64,000 bases of DNA from Rhizophagus clarus (Eukaryota > Glomeromycota > Glomeromycetes > Glomerales > Glomeraceae): assembly GCA_015698045.1 (NCBI GenBank), contig BLAL01000175.1, positions 678,093 through 742,092 of the forward strand, written 5' to 3'. Within the stretch, counting starts at the first letter, position 1. The number at the start of each line of letters is the position of its first letter. A program made the position numbers and the translations under genes. Under the pieces are notes generated by a model. It searched no databases and was not told the DNA's origin. It saw nothing but the letters and a program-made list of their open reading frames with translations. Shown one piece after another: positions 12,351 through 25,152 of the stretch.

Positions 12351-14300
12351 AAAAGTTCATTTTATAAAAAAAAAACCGCCAGGAAAAATACCCGAGAAGC
12401 GAGACTATAAAAGGTTACAGCTATTTTGAATTTGTTTTGGTCATGCTTGCGTTACTAAATCATTTATGGGATAGTGTACTCTTCCCGCTGATCATTTGTA
12501 CAAATTTTTTTTAAGGAAAAAACAAACGAAAAAATGGAAGAGTCAAAAAACGGAGTCATATTATACAAAAAAGAGCTTGCAAACTTATTTTCGAATAAAC
12601 TGGCGACTTTATTATAGATAAATTTAGGAAATAGGAAAACTTTCAACGTCAACGTTCATGAGGAAAGTAGTCAAAACCTTAAAAAGAACCAAGGAAAATT
12701 ATAAGTCGACAGATCAACCTGAACGTTGAAAACAGTTGAATAATTAAATTATATGATAATGTTAGAGATTTATCGTATCGATGGAAAAATAAAATATAGA
12801 ACTTGAAAATTGGTTAAAATTAGGCACAGAAAAAAAATGGATCACGTAAGACTTTATTACGAAAAAGAAAAATTTAATGAGAAAAGGGACGAATATGATG
12901 AGGATGAAAAAATCTCGCTCAAAAAATGTGGAATCGGGACTTTACGGCTCAGGGCGCTAATGGCGTAAAAGAAAATATGAGCCATATGGAAGTAGATCAA
13001 ATAAATAGTTACATAAATGTCACGTGATCAATTATAGGGACGTCATGTTGACACGATATACTCCAAGTAACTTTATTAACGCATTTACAACATGGAGCAA
13101 TGTCAACAAAAATCCAACGTAAATACAAAACAGTACGAATCTTGATAGCTTTAAACGATTTCACGCTACCTGCTTATGATCGAGGAGAGCAGTGCTTCCT
13201 TCTGCATATGTATGTAGTATGCTGGTACCCTGCGACGCTAAAGCGACGCAATCAACTAGAAACTTTCACCACTGCAGTTAAAGATTCATGACAATTTTCG
13301 CAGAGACCGTTTTTTTGAAGAATAGATTCAAATCTTACAAAATCGTGAAGAGTAACGACGGGAAGTTTACGTTAATTAGGTATTTCTCAACCTACGAGGA
13401 AATGAAACGGCTATAAATTAAAAATACTCTTTACGTGCGAAAGGATCAATTACAGATGATTTCGCACTTCTAGGTCGATGATTTCGCACTTCTCCTTGTT
13501 CGACCAAGAAGAAGACGTCAAAATCTTCGTCAAGACCCTCTCAAAACGTTAAGGGTTCCAGTATCAAGCAATCCAGCAAGAAGCAAGAGCCAGGCCGAAC
13601 AAGCAAGCCTACCAATAACGACAAACTAAAAGTGGTTGCCACCAAGATGAAATCAGGTGATGAATCGGAATTCCTGAATTGGTCTTAGAACTCTTTACGT
13701 AGTTTAGTAGTAGATTTAGAAGTAGTGTGGCGTTTTATTTTTGGTTTTAGCCTTCGTTTGGTGTATTTCCTCCTTTTATTTCCTTAAACCTTACATTTTT
13801 TTATTTTCTTTTTTTTTCTCTGGTCTAGGTCTTCGTAATACGTTGACTTGGAGTTTTAGCGTGTAATGCGTTATACAATCGCACTTACTATAACGAACCT
13901 GTTTGTACTGAAAACTTGTGTACTGAACTAAGTTATCAAAGAACCGATTTTTATAATTAATAACAAATAATCATAAAATTCCATTAGTCTATATATACGA
14001 AAAAAAAAAAATATCTTGGGACATTTGAATTGATACAATATTTTATTTTACAATATAAATAATTTTTCTATTATTATATTTCTTATAATTAAATTTTCTA
14101 ATTTACATAGTAATCATAAAAAATGAAATTAATGATAAAAAGTTCTAATAAAACTTTGAATAAAGTCCATTCACTCAATTAAGCAACATCAAAATAAAAG
14201 TCCATCAAATGAAAGAAACACGTTTTAATTAAAATAATAATTGAAATAAAAGAAATATGAAAGAACTAAATGAATATCACAATTAAAGACCAGGTAGCTC
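12351..14300. other. Intergenic between the two channel genes, with decayed coding fragments
   Basis: No intact gene. Between 12930 and 13020 one plus-strand frame reads like protein (WNRDFTAQGANGVKENMSHM) until a TGA. The frame at 13100-13291 also looks protein-like (ILIALNDFTLPAYDRGEQ). A Lys/Ser-rich tail at 13512-13689 ends with a stop after SEFLNW. Base composition is less AT-rich than the flanks. These pieces look like remains of a retroelement gene, but the family is not recognisable. Confidence 0.35.
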
Positions 14301-17300
14301 TTACGAACCAGAGACTATAGACAAAGAGTCATGATTTTCATTATTTGAGATAAGAGCTTCATACCAAGATAGAATATTCCCATTATCATAAGTTATACTT
14401 TCTTTATCAACGCTCTCACTAAACCATGAATATAATTTTGTTTCTCTAAGTTCTTGAGATTTTTTCATCCATTTTTCCATTAATTCAGGATCTTGATGAA
14501 AACAAATATATGGTGAATTATTTAATGTGAAATGAACATCAAGTCTTTCAAAATCATTAATAAGTTCTGCCCTATACATCAAAAGTCCGAGATTACCATC
14601 TTCTTTAGCACTATTAAATGTGTCACTAAAGTAGACAAATTTTTAAAAGCTAAATAAACATTTATAAACAAAACAAATACACAATTAATAAAATATAAGC
14701 ACTTACTTCATCAATGCAATAATCATGTTAAATAAAACAAGTACTATTACGACATTTGCAATGAAAGCAAATAATTTCAATTGCCAGTAATTATAATCAT
14801 TAAAATTAATTGTATTCATATAATACGTAGAAAGCATAGCATCCCATATCGTATCGAAAGGATTATCTTGACTTGGTCCCGTTAAAATTAAATTTTCAGT
14901 CCCATTATTCAATGTGTAAGTTGAATCTGGTGGATTTAAATTAAGAAGCGATGGATGTCCAAGAAGAACAAACCTATTTAATAATGTAATTTGAAGTGAA
15001 AATTAATTCCCTCTTAACGGAATTAATGCAAAAATAAAAGAAAAAAATTACATCGAATGTCCAAATCCAATTATTAAAATAAACATAAATGCGAAAAATG
15101 GTATGATCTTTTTTAAAATATTCCCAAATATAAATATATTAATTGCTATTACTGAAAATAATCGAAACCATAATAGCTTGAAAAAAAAAAAACGAATAAT
15201 AAGTTAATATAAAATCAATAATTAAGGTACTATGATAATAATTAAGCATACCAATTCAATCCAAAGTAATAATGTAGTTATTGTAGTTAAAATAATAATT
15301 GTTTCATTACTGATTATATTTGCTATACCAAATATCCTCACTAATAATATTAAGGTAAAAACAATTATACCTAAAATGATGCTACATAAATCAAGAATAT
15401 TAAATATTGTAAAATATTTGCTTCTATATTTCATCATTTGCATCATTTCAACTACTAACAAATATATTCCAATATAATAAAAAAACACTGTAATAGTGAT
15501 ATTCATAGTGATATTCAAATTATGGTAATTCAAATCTTCGCTTAAAAAAATCTGAGAAAGGGTTGAAAATATAATTAAAAATACAATGTAAAAGCTCAAA
15601 GGTCCTACCCAATATTTCATTGTTTGACGCCATCTTGAATTTATGGTTGCTCCCATAGATGGAATATTAAAAAATTCATTCTCATTCTTTTCAATTTGAA
15701 GAAATGGACTTAAATCCCTATCATTTAATTTCTTATAATAAGGTGGAATGAATGCTTTCCTTACAAAACATATAATTGTTAATAATTTTCCAACTATACT
15801 TTTTTTGGTTTTTTCCTTAGTTTTTAAATCGTGAGTTGTAAAATTTGGTAGAGGAACCATATAAATATCGGGTAATATATTATTTCTATATTAAATAAAA
15901 ATGTCAGATTAAAAATAACTAATATTAGATAATAATAAAATAAATTAGTACCTTATTCTTTTATATCCAAAGATTTCTTTTGGTGATATAAGCTGAGTAA
16001 GCGGTATGTAAACTTTTAATGTATCTTGTTGAACTGATAATTCTTTAAATCTTTTAATTGGAAAATTATACTTCATTTCTCCAAAACAAGGTTTGTAAAG
16101 TAGTAAATCCATATAATTAGCTAAATAAATAATAGAGATTTAATTTTAATTTTTTAATAAAATAGTAAACAACAATTTAAAATTGTTATTAAATAATATA
16201 CCATAATAATCATAATTAGATAAAGATAATTCTGGAAGAATTTTTGTAACATTAATCATCCAACCAATATGAGTCATAGAATTTTCAGAATAATATTCTA
16301 ATAAATATGCTAAAATAACAGCATCTCGATCTATTAATGAAATTGTTTGTTAAAAATGTAATGAATAACGAAAATAAAATCATAAAGAATTTAATATTAA
16401 CCTTTACAGAATCTTAAAGCAAATTCTAAGTCATTAGTTGATTTTAAATCTTCGTCTGCTAACTTAAAATCATCATATAATTTTAAATCATCATAGTACG
16501 GATAAGAGCCATACTTTTTTTGAGGTCTGTGTAATATTTCAGTATTTTTCACTTGAGAACTAGTTAAATAATTAGTGCCAAATAAGATGTATTTTATTAA
16601 AGAAAATGAACGTGAATAAATTAGATATGCCATTAAAGGATATCGAACTTCCATAAGTTTCCAATTGTCTGGGTATTTTCTAATAAAATCTTTAATAATA
16701 TTCGTGACTCCACTGACAAATTTTTGATGTTTTTCTTTAGAATCAATACTTTTTATATATTTATGATTATATAAATAAACAAGTGATTTACATGCGTGAA
16801 TTATAATAATGGTCATATCATTCTTAATTTGAAACCTAGGTTTGCTTTTGAAGGGGATCTTGCTAATGAAAATGTAAACGAGATTTGAATTTTCAAAACA
16901 TTTAAAATCTTCAAAATCTTTAAAATTTTGAGATTTAGATTTCCAAACTTGAATACTATTTTGACCGATTATAAGAAGTAATCTCTTGTCATTATTAAGA
17001 AATCTACTACTAATACTTTGAACTTTATCATTCCATGGTTCTATATCATGTGAATAATATATATGCTCATGTTTATCAATGACGCGATCATTTTCTTCAA
17101 AAGTGGCCATATTTATCAATATTTCTGATATAACATGAAATTGGTTCTCGTTATTCCTACCGTTAATAAAAACTACTTTTCCGTTTGCTTTTGTTATAGT
17201 ATGATAATACTCATCATATTTCAATAAAGTAGAAATATCGTTCGATAAAGGAATATCGCCGTGAGGAATAGGAAAATAATCATTTATACATCCCGATATA

Positions 17301-18619
17301 AACCAAATATGAAATTTCGCATCACCACCTTTTCCTTGTTCAATAATAAATAATTTTTCATTATTTTCAATAAATTCTAAAAATTTAATTTCACAAATAT
17401 CATTAAATGTTTTTGAAGTAATTTCAAGACCACTTTCCATTAAATAAATTGTAATAATATTATCCCCATAAGAATAAGCAAATAATCTTGAATCAGTTGA
17501 TATTGCAAAAATTCCAGGTTCATTATCATTTGAAATCAAAAAGTCTTCTTCACGATGTCTACAAAAAATATTTACTAACTGTAAAGTATTCATATTATAT
17601 ATTTCAATATTTTTTATCTTTTGATGATCGTTTGTATCAATCATTAAAAATTCCTGATATCTAGATTTTAAGAGATATTTCCAATTAATTTTTGCATCCT
17701 TGATATTTTCTAATTTTTTAAATAAATTTTCGGGTAATAAATAGGTATTATCTTTAGATATAGAAATATTTTTCTTTAATTTAATTTTATATTTTTTTAT
17801 TTTAACACAATTCGTGCAAATAAGTGTAGCACTATTCTTTTTAGAATTTTTCAAAAAGGTAACAACACCACCAAGATGATATATTGTATCGCTGACACAA
17901 GTATCGTTATTATTGAATGAAAATTTAAAAAGCTTTATCATTCCCTTGCTAGAAGTTTCAGATAATTGATATTGTTTACTATCACCTCTTAGAATTTTAG
18001 AAACGTAAAAGAATTCAGGCAAGGCGAGAATAAGAAAGGGAATGCCTATAAACAATATATAAGGAAGGGGATCTGAAATAGGATCTTGATCAATAAAAAA
18101 TAAATTGGTGCAATAACAAATAATTTCGAAAGGAATATAAAGAAGAGAATAGTGGATTTCGCGTATACTGATACTAGATAATCTCAAATAAGCTTTTTGA
18201 AAACTTCCTTCCTCAATGGTTTCTATTTGACTCATGTCTTCGTCGGTTATACAGGAAATTGCGACCAAGCCAACGTCGTTGTTAATAATATCAGAAACTG
18301 CTAAAGACCATCCAAGAATATTAAATGGTTTCTTATTAAAGAATTTATTATTATCAATCTCTATTGATGTCTTTATCGCTTTTGAAACTGTCTCCTTGTC
18401 ATTTATCTCATTTTTCACAAGTTTTTCAATTGATATAAAAGATTTATCTGTAAAAAATGAAAAAAAAAAAATTTTACCTTATTTTTATTTTATTTTATTT
18501 TATTGGATATTTTGTTATAACTTACATGGATTAAATGTTGCTACTAATGAACCATCTGGGCTGATGGACACATAAGTTAATTTTTCTCCGTAACTCCTAT
18601 TTTCTAGATCTTCTGTCAT
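14301..18619 (-). CDS. Beta-propeller/ion-channel fusion protein, paralogue B, 8 exons
   Basis: Exons on the minus strand: 18619-18526, 18447-16402, 16330-16202, 16120-15952, 15885-15252, 15176-15052, 14973-14707 and 14625-14301, giving 1262 residues. Six of eight exons have exactly the same length as in paralogue A (94, 2046, 129, 169, 125, 267); the fifth is 18 bp longer and the last 33 bp longer. Domains match paralogue A: N-terminal WD-like strand (SPDGSLVATFNP), propeller-like region, then an Ion_trans-type membrane domain with the NDTF motif after the last segment. I start at MTEDLENR by homology with A; the frame stays open upstream but only through a lysine/phenylalanine run. The second intron uses a weak GTTAAT donor. 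The pair is a tandem duplication with both copies open, so both are probably expressed. Confidence 0.8.
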
Positions 18620-21600
18620 AATATCTATTTTAATATAATACAAAAGGAACTTTTTTTTCAAAAAAAAAGATAAAAAAAAAAATTTTTTTTTCCCTCGGCC
18701 CTTTTTCTTTAAGTTCACTTACAGTTTCCAGTTCAGTTCATTTAAATTATAAATTACAACAAAAATTACTATGTAGTACTGCAACGGTCACGCATATGTA
18801 ATCGAATTAACGAAATTAGCGTAACGGTAATCACTTATGGCATGTTTATGTAAATCTTTGCTAGCTAATATAAGCAAACAATAAAAAAGTGCCAACGGAT
18901 TTTGAAACCGAATATTCCATGCAGTAGACATGTGATTTTCGTTTCTGCCAAACCGAAAAGAAAAATGTTTATCCATCGACATTTTAATATTAAAATTTTT
19001 TTTTTTTTCGCTGCACCAAATAACAGTAATAAATGGATTTTTCTTGGTATGTTACATAATTTAAGAGTCGATTTGTACTTTCGCTGTCTTACCTCCTATT
19101 ATACCTTCTTTAAGAACCGAAGATCCGAGACTTAAATCTTGTACTATATTTGATATGGGCGTTTACCAGTTGAAAAGAGGCAGAACAATGCATGAAAAGG
19201 TAATAATGCAGATAAAAAAAAAAAAAAAAAAATTATTTCTTTTGAATCGAAATGATTAATATTTTTAGTTAGACTGACTTGTAGTTCCATTTACGTAATT
19301 TTTTATCTAAAAATAATTTCGATTATTTTTTCCCAAAAAAAAAATTAGTGCTGATCTTTTTAATTGGCTATTCATGCATTGTTCGGGTTACAAAAGTACT
19401 GATCATCGGAATTGTGTTTGAATTATGTCTTCTTTACATAAGAATACAAATATCTTAGTAATATTAGAATATCAAACAAATAGTCTAATCCGTTTATATT
19501 TGCTTTAGAAGGTCACACGATTTTTGTTATACTTAATAGTCTACAGTGAGAAATATTTGTCATATACATATATTAAAATTGTACGAGGACTAAAAATTAA
19601 AAGATTAATATTATAAAAGAATTATTATCCGATGCGCATACATGCAATGTCTGTCTGTGTGTTGACCAATCAAATTTTGGGATCAATAAATTATATTCCT
19701 AGTAATAAAAAGATTAATAATAATTAAATTTATAAAACCAATTTCTTAAAGTACCGAATATTAGGACCTTCATGAAATATTTTAATATCGTAGAATTAAC
19801 GTCATACGATTAACAGGTAAGGTTTGTCGTGTTTTTGATCCATTCTTGCAATATGTCCTTCAAGGGCCGCGTTTAACTCACCGACAATTTCACCGACGAC
19901 CGTTTCATCGACAAACGTTTCACCGACGGGATCGTTTCACCGACAAGTCATTTCGCCGATATTTATAAAACTAAACAAATTTTCTTTTTTAGCGTTGTTT
20001 TTAGAGTTAGTGCTGGTTTAGAGTGCGTGGTTTAGGATTAGGGTAAGGATAGTCTGTTTAGGTTAGGTGCGCCATCTTTATAATGGTGTTGGTTTGGAGT
20101 AGCTTAGAAATAGTTGGATTAACATAATCTATCATTTTATTTCAATTCTTGAAAAGACTTTCACAATAAGTAGTAGTTTGATCATCATTTTTAATTGATA
20201 GAAAATCACTTTCCTATATCTTGCGTTTTTCTTAAGTTTTTCTTCAATGTCATAGTATATAATTTATTTTAAATAAATATATTTGCTATCCGAATAAACT
20301 GAAGCATTTTTTTATAATAGATTAAGAAAAATTTTATTTCACTGACATTTGTCGGTTATCAAAAACGTGTTTTTCGGTATAAAAGACGTATCTACTTTTT
20401 TTATAAGGTTTGAGAGATCAATTTTTTACTTCTCAAACTATAAAAATTTCTTTTTTTTTAAAAAGAAAGCAAAAAGCATTCCATCATACTGAAATCAAAA
20501 ATTTGGTATTATTAGAATATGCTGATAATTTAAAATGCACAAATACGATTTAATCGCCAAAAAATAGAACAGAACATTTTTTTTAGTAATATACTAATAC
20601 TGTATTAGTACTTTGTGAGAGAACAAATTACAGCCAATAAAATACAATTAGACTGGACGTTTATGTACTAGTTATTCCCGACCTAGTGTCAGGTGCTATA
20701 AAAGTACCGAACTACATTACTACACTAATAAATGACCATTTATAGAACTTCGCTCTACCTTTTTCTGGGTAACATATAACATTTATATAATTATTCATTA
20801 CTCGATAATGACAATATAAAGTATATAAAGTATTGTAAATCAAAAGTCAAAACAGTCATGCGTGCATAGTTTACCGTATTTTAGTCTATTATTATAAGTC
20901 TATAATGACGTTAAACGGTTCTTGTCACTCTTTTATTTGTCCGTAACGATGTTAAACTATTCTTGTAAATACTTTTATTTATTTATTCATTCATTTATCT
21001 GTCCGCGATGACATTAAACTAAGAAAAGATAGAAAATTATTAAGATTTTATTGAAGATCGAGGGAAAGATTTTTTAAAAGATAATTTATTTGTATTACGA
21101 ATTTATTGTTTAAGGACGTTGAAATCGTTCATCTTGAAAAGCATGTATTAAAAGAATATTTTATTATTAATAATTTTTCTTTATTTTAACTAATTATTAA
21201 GAGCAGTTGTTATTACGTATATAGTATATACTATATACACACCGTATATACAGTATATCAAATAAATAAAATCGACCGGAAGAGTATCATATGTATGATC
21301 AAGTGTTGATAAAGATCGTGATTTTCATTACCATTATTTAGAGTCGTATTATTTTAAGTAGTCCTTTCTTTATCAATACTTCATTAGATTCGTTTCTCAA
21401 ATTTCTGGAAATTTTTTTATTCCGCTTTGTATATCGATCGAAGTTAGAGATTATCATCTTTAAATTTATTCGTTATAAAAGAAATTATCATAATGTCGAA
21501 TTGTATGTTAGTAAAGTAAACGCATAAAAAATTAACCAAAATAGGATAGGTCCTTTCTTTTTGGATAATTTCAGGCGGCTTTATGTAATTCCGGCTCTAG

Positions 21601-22550
21601 AGATGCGTAAAACTAGTAGATCTCTTGTTGCCATGGCTTTTTTATGTACATGTTTAGTACTATCACATGTAGTAAAAAACCTCATAATAATAATAAATAT
21701 ATATTCAGAATATTTCTTAATGTTAAGATATTCAACAATGCTCCAATACAATACATACAGTATTAATAATTGTCTTCGTTGTAAGGAATGTAAGGAACAC
21801 TTCAATTTTTTTTTTTTTAAAAAACTTAATCGAGTGGCATTATCAACATCAGAAAGTCATTGTCCAACAGCAATACAAGAAAATATGACAAATTCTATGT
21901 TGAAGAATTAGGGCTGTTAAACGTTCTGCCACGGCTTTCATTGCCGCGGTTTCATATCGGTCCTATATAAAACACTTTTTTTAAATTTTTTTATATTTAT
22001 ATTTTTGAAGAACGCCAAAACCTAGAATTCATTAACCGAAATTTTGATTTGTAATTAATTATTGTCATCATCCGGACCCATAACTTCTGCCGTCATTACT
22101 GATTGCACATCAGATCCAACCGGAAAGTGGACGAAAATTAATAAATATTTGAATCATCGCTTTATTGGACCGCGAGGCCGGACCGTTTAACATCCTATAT
22201 AGAATTAATAATTAATTAATTACATTTATATTAAAACACGCGTTCAAAATAGTTACTTGGATTATCAAATTAGTAATTATTGTGATTTGTCAATGATAGA
22301 CAAAACACAACTTTTGTAAAACATTCAAGATTAGTGAAATATCTTTCTTATCATGAGAGCATATCCATATCCCCCATCAAAAAACATTATCAAGAACAGT
22401 GATATTAAATCATAGGATCATCAGATCCTGTGACTTATTGTAAACATTACAAATTTATATGTAACCATTGTGTAACATACATCAATATAAATATTTACGT
22501 CGATTGTTCGACCGTTGTTTGTCCAAATTTCTTTCTTTTAATAAAACAAA
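18620..22550. other. Intergenic, no supportable gene
   Basis: About 3.9 kb of AT-rich spacer. At 19877-19960 a short motif close to tttcaccgac recurs about six times. At 21210-21260 alternating purine/pyrimidine palindromes (tatagtatatactata) could form a cruciform. The frame at 21561-21911 has no recognisable content and its flanks are full of stops. The promoter of the F-box gene should lie at the right end. Confidence 0.45.
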
Positions 22551-23275
22551 ATGCCAAAATTAGACAGAGACGTTCTTTATTTAATATTCGAAGAGTTGCA
22601 AGATGATAAAAGAACTCTTCGTTCATGCCTTTTAATTAATAAAACTTGGTGCGAAACAATTATTCCAATTTTATGGAGAAATCCTTGGCGATACAATTTA
22701 AATACGGAAGAAGAGAAATTATTATCGAACGTAATTACTTCACATTTATCAAACAAATCAAAAAATATTTTAGATCTCCACATTAAATATCAAAAACTTT
22801 TATTTAACTATATTGACTTTTGTAATAAACATTTAAATTTAAATAATATTCAAAAAATAATCAATACTATTGAAATTGAATCTGAAATGAAAAGAATCAA
22901 GAAAGAAATCATTGACCTTTTTATTAAGAGAAATACGAAATTTACTCATATTTCTATACCTTATAAATTTGATTTTCAATTACATCTTATTCCTGGGGCT
23001 AAAAATTATTTTTCAGAAATTAAATTTCTTAATTGTAGTACTTGCGTAAATGATAATGTTTTATTTGGAATAATGAAAATTTGTAAGTCGATTAAAGAAT
23101 TGGAACTTGTAGTCGGCGAAGATAATAATGATTATCGGTAATTTACTATTTAACGATTTTTGCTAGTACAACTAGTTACTAATCCTTTATTTTATTACTA
23201 TGTTAAATTGTAAATTATTGGTAAACTATTATTAGACTGTACTGTTTTTAATATAGTATTATAATTAATTATTAT

Positions 23276-24868
23276 TTATTTATTGAAAATGCAATTTTTA
23301 TAGTATTTCTTAACTATCATCACTTTCTTGTACTTGTAGTCTTTTCTTTTTTTCATGATAATATGATCTTCTTCAGGTGCATGTGATGCGGAATTAATAC
23401 AACTACCTTTTTCCATAATTTCTTTCGCAGTACAGAAGCTAGAAACATTTGAAATGGAATCCTCCTTTAAAAAAAAAAAATTACTAAATAAATTTACGTA
23501 CATAAAAGTATCTTTAAAAACATTATCTTTACCTGAGATTCATCTACATCAAAATCAGAATCACTTTCAGATATTGAAGTAGATTGAGAGAAGTCAGATT
23601 CATTAATTGAATTTTTTCGTTTCTAATATGTAAAATTTGGCAAATTATATTATTTATTATTTATTAAGTAGTATTTTTCAGAAGTAAAAAAAAAATATTT
23701 ACACTTGTAGTATTTAAAGATGGTAATAAAGGAAGTCCATCAAGTCGGTTAACAATTCCAGAAAGTGCCTCTCTTTTGTGACTATTGTTTGGTTTTGCAT
23801 ATGCATGATAGCCACCAACAGAATGATGGCCAGTAATCGCCATACCAGTATTTTCAGGAATTCCAAGGTCAAATAATTCAAAAATACTTGTTTTTCTTCC
23901 AGAGTGATTGCAAATATTCCTTCCTTTTATATCAATATTACATTCAACACATATGGTTTTAAACATAGAACAGATGGTGCGATCGGCAATTTGCTTATCT
24001 CTATACCACTTCCCTTGAGCTATAGCTAATAATACAAAGTTATTTATGCTAAAATTTTAGTAAATATCAAAATAATAAATACCGTTAGCACTTTGACTAA
24101 CTGATAAATAAAGGTATGGACATTTTCCTTTTTGAGGTCGAAGAGAAAGGAATTTTTTGATGTCATGATTTGGACCAGCAATTCCAGGAGGGTCAGGAGG
24201 AAAAGGAATATTTAAATCAAATTGATTGCCATCAACTCCTCCCTGATCATTTTTTTGTTGTCCTTTTTTAAAAATAATCCCATCTGGAGTATCAGCTAAT
24301 TGGGAAGCGAGTAAATTAACATGCTCACCACCTCTTGGTGCACCTAATTTACAAATCCAAAAGAAAACTCGTTTTAGCAAGCCAAAAGGAACATTAGGAT
24401 TCAAAGTTTCATGTTGAATTATATGACGAATCTCATCAGTAGATAACCCATCCGTAGATTTTGTTTCGCCAATACCCTTTTTTTCATATCCTTAAGGAGA
24501 CCATCAAAACGTGCATATAAATCAGAGAAATCAACCTTATTATGTAAACTGTACCGCCAACCTGGTTTAACATCTTGCAAATATCTGCTAATTGCAGACA
24601 AAGCATTTTTTAAAGAAGTTCGTGAATAATATTCTCCATTTTTAGAAGTTACACCATAGAGAAATTGAGTAACTTGTAGTTCAATAGTATCTTTATCTTG
24701 ACTTTCTAACGGATAATTATAATTAACATCTGCTCTCCACTTGTTCATTATTTTAACCCACTTTTCAGTATTCATAACTGTGTTTTGAGGAACTCTGCCT
24801 TTCGCAAGTGCTGATAGTTGTTCAAGTGAAGGTAAATGATTACCTTTGGGTGAAATATCTTGTGCCAT
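23276..24868 (-). CDS. Crypton-type tyrosine recombinase (one frameshift)
   Basis: Four exons on the minus strand: 24868-24083, 24025-23703, 23622-23533 and 23464-23276, all with GT-AG introns. Recombinase motifs are all visible: the first catalytic Arg in GAPRGGEH, the H-x-x-R box in NHSGRKTS, and GHHSVGGYHAYAKP with the His and the nucleophile Tyr. This order (R, HxxR, H, Y) and the spacing fit Crypton recombinases, which cut and rejoin DNA through a tyrosine linkage. The C-terminal exons add a Ser/Asp-rich and then a Lys-rich tail. The first exon has a one-base frameshift at a 7-base A run (24478-24484) between DMKKR and KGIGETKS. It may be decay, an assembly error in a homopolymer, or slippage. 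The start at MAQDISPKG is chosen over an upstream in-frame ATG because the upstream part is hydrophobic leader-like noise. Confidence 0.72.
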
Positions 24869-25070
24869 TTTTATATTATAAAAAAGGAAAAGTATTTTGG
24901 GAAAAACAAGATGCATAAAAGAGAGGGAAAAAAAATAAGATCAGCTTTTGTGGAAAAAATGTCTAATAAAAGCTAAAAAAAGTTTAAATTAGACTATTTT
25001 ATATAAACCGATAAAACAGTTACTCAGCACTACGTGACCTCGTAACTGCGGCACTGCCGTGCCTTATATG

Positions 25071-25152
25071 TATTTGCAATAAGAATATGATCAGCGGAAT
25101 TTGCCGAGCTGCGCTCAGCAAATTCCACCAATCATATTGCTTATTGCAAATA
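25071..25152. repeat. 82-bp near-perfect inverted repeat at the Crypton right end
   Basis: Arms of about 39 bases (25071-25109 and 25114-25152) begin and end with tatttgcaataag and its complement, with a four-base centre. The arms differ at only a few positions. Similar short hairpins built on gttactc and gtaac flank it on both sides. It could be a small nested foldback element or part of the recombination site. Confidence 0.8.

Noticed and set aside
12405..12416. TATAAAAGG as a promoter
   Set aside because: It is on the plus strand, and no plus-strand gene follows it.
21561..21911. 116-aa plus-strand frame
   Set aside because: No recognisable domain, low-complexity K/F stretch in the middle, and no splice-joined partners.
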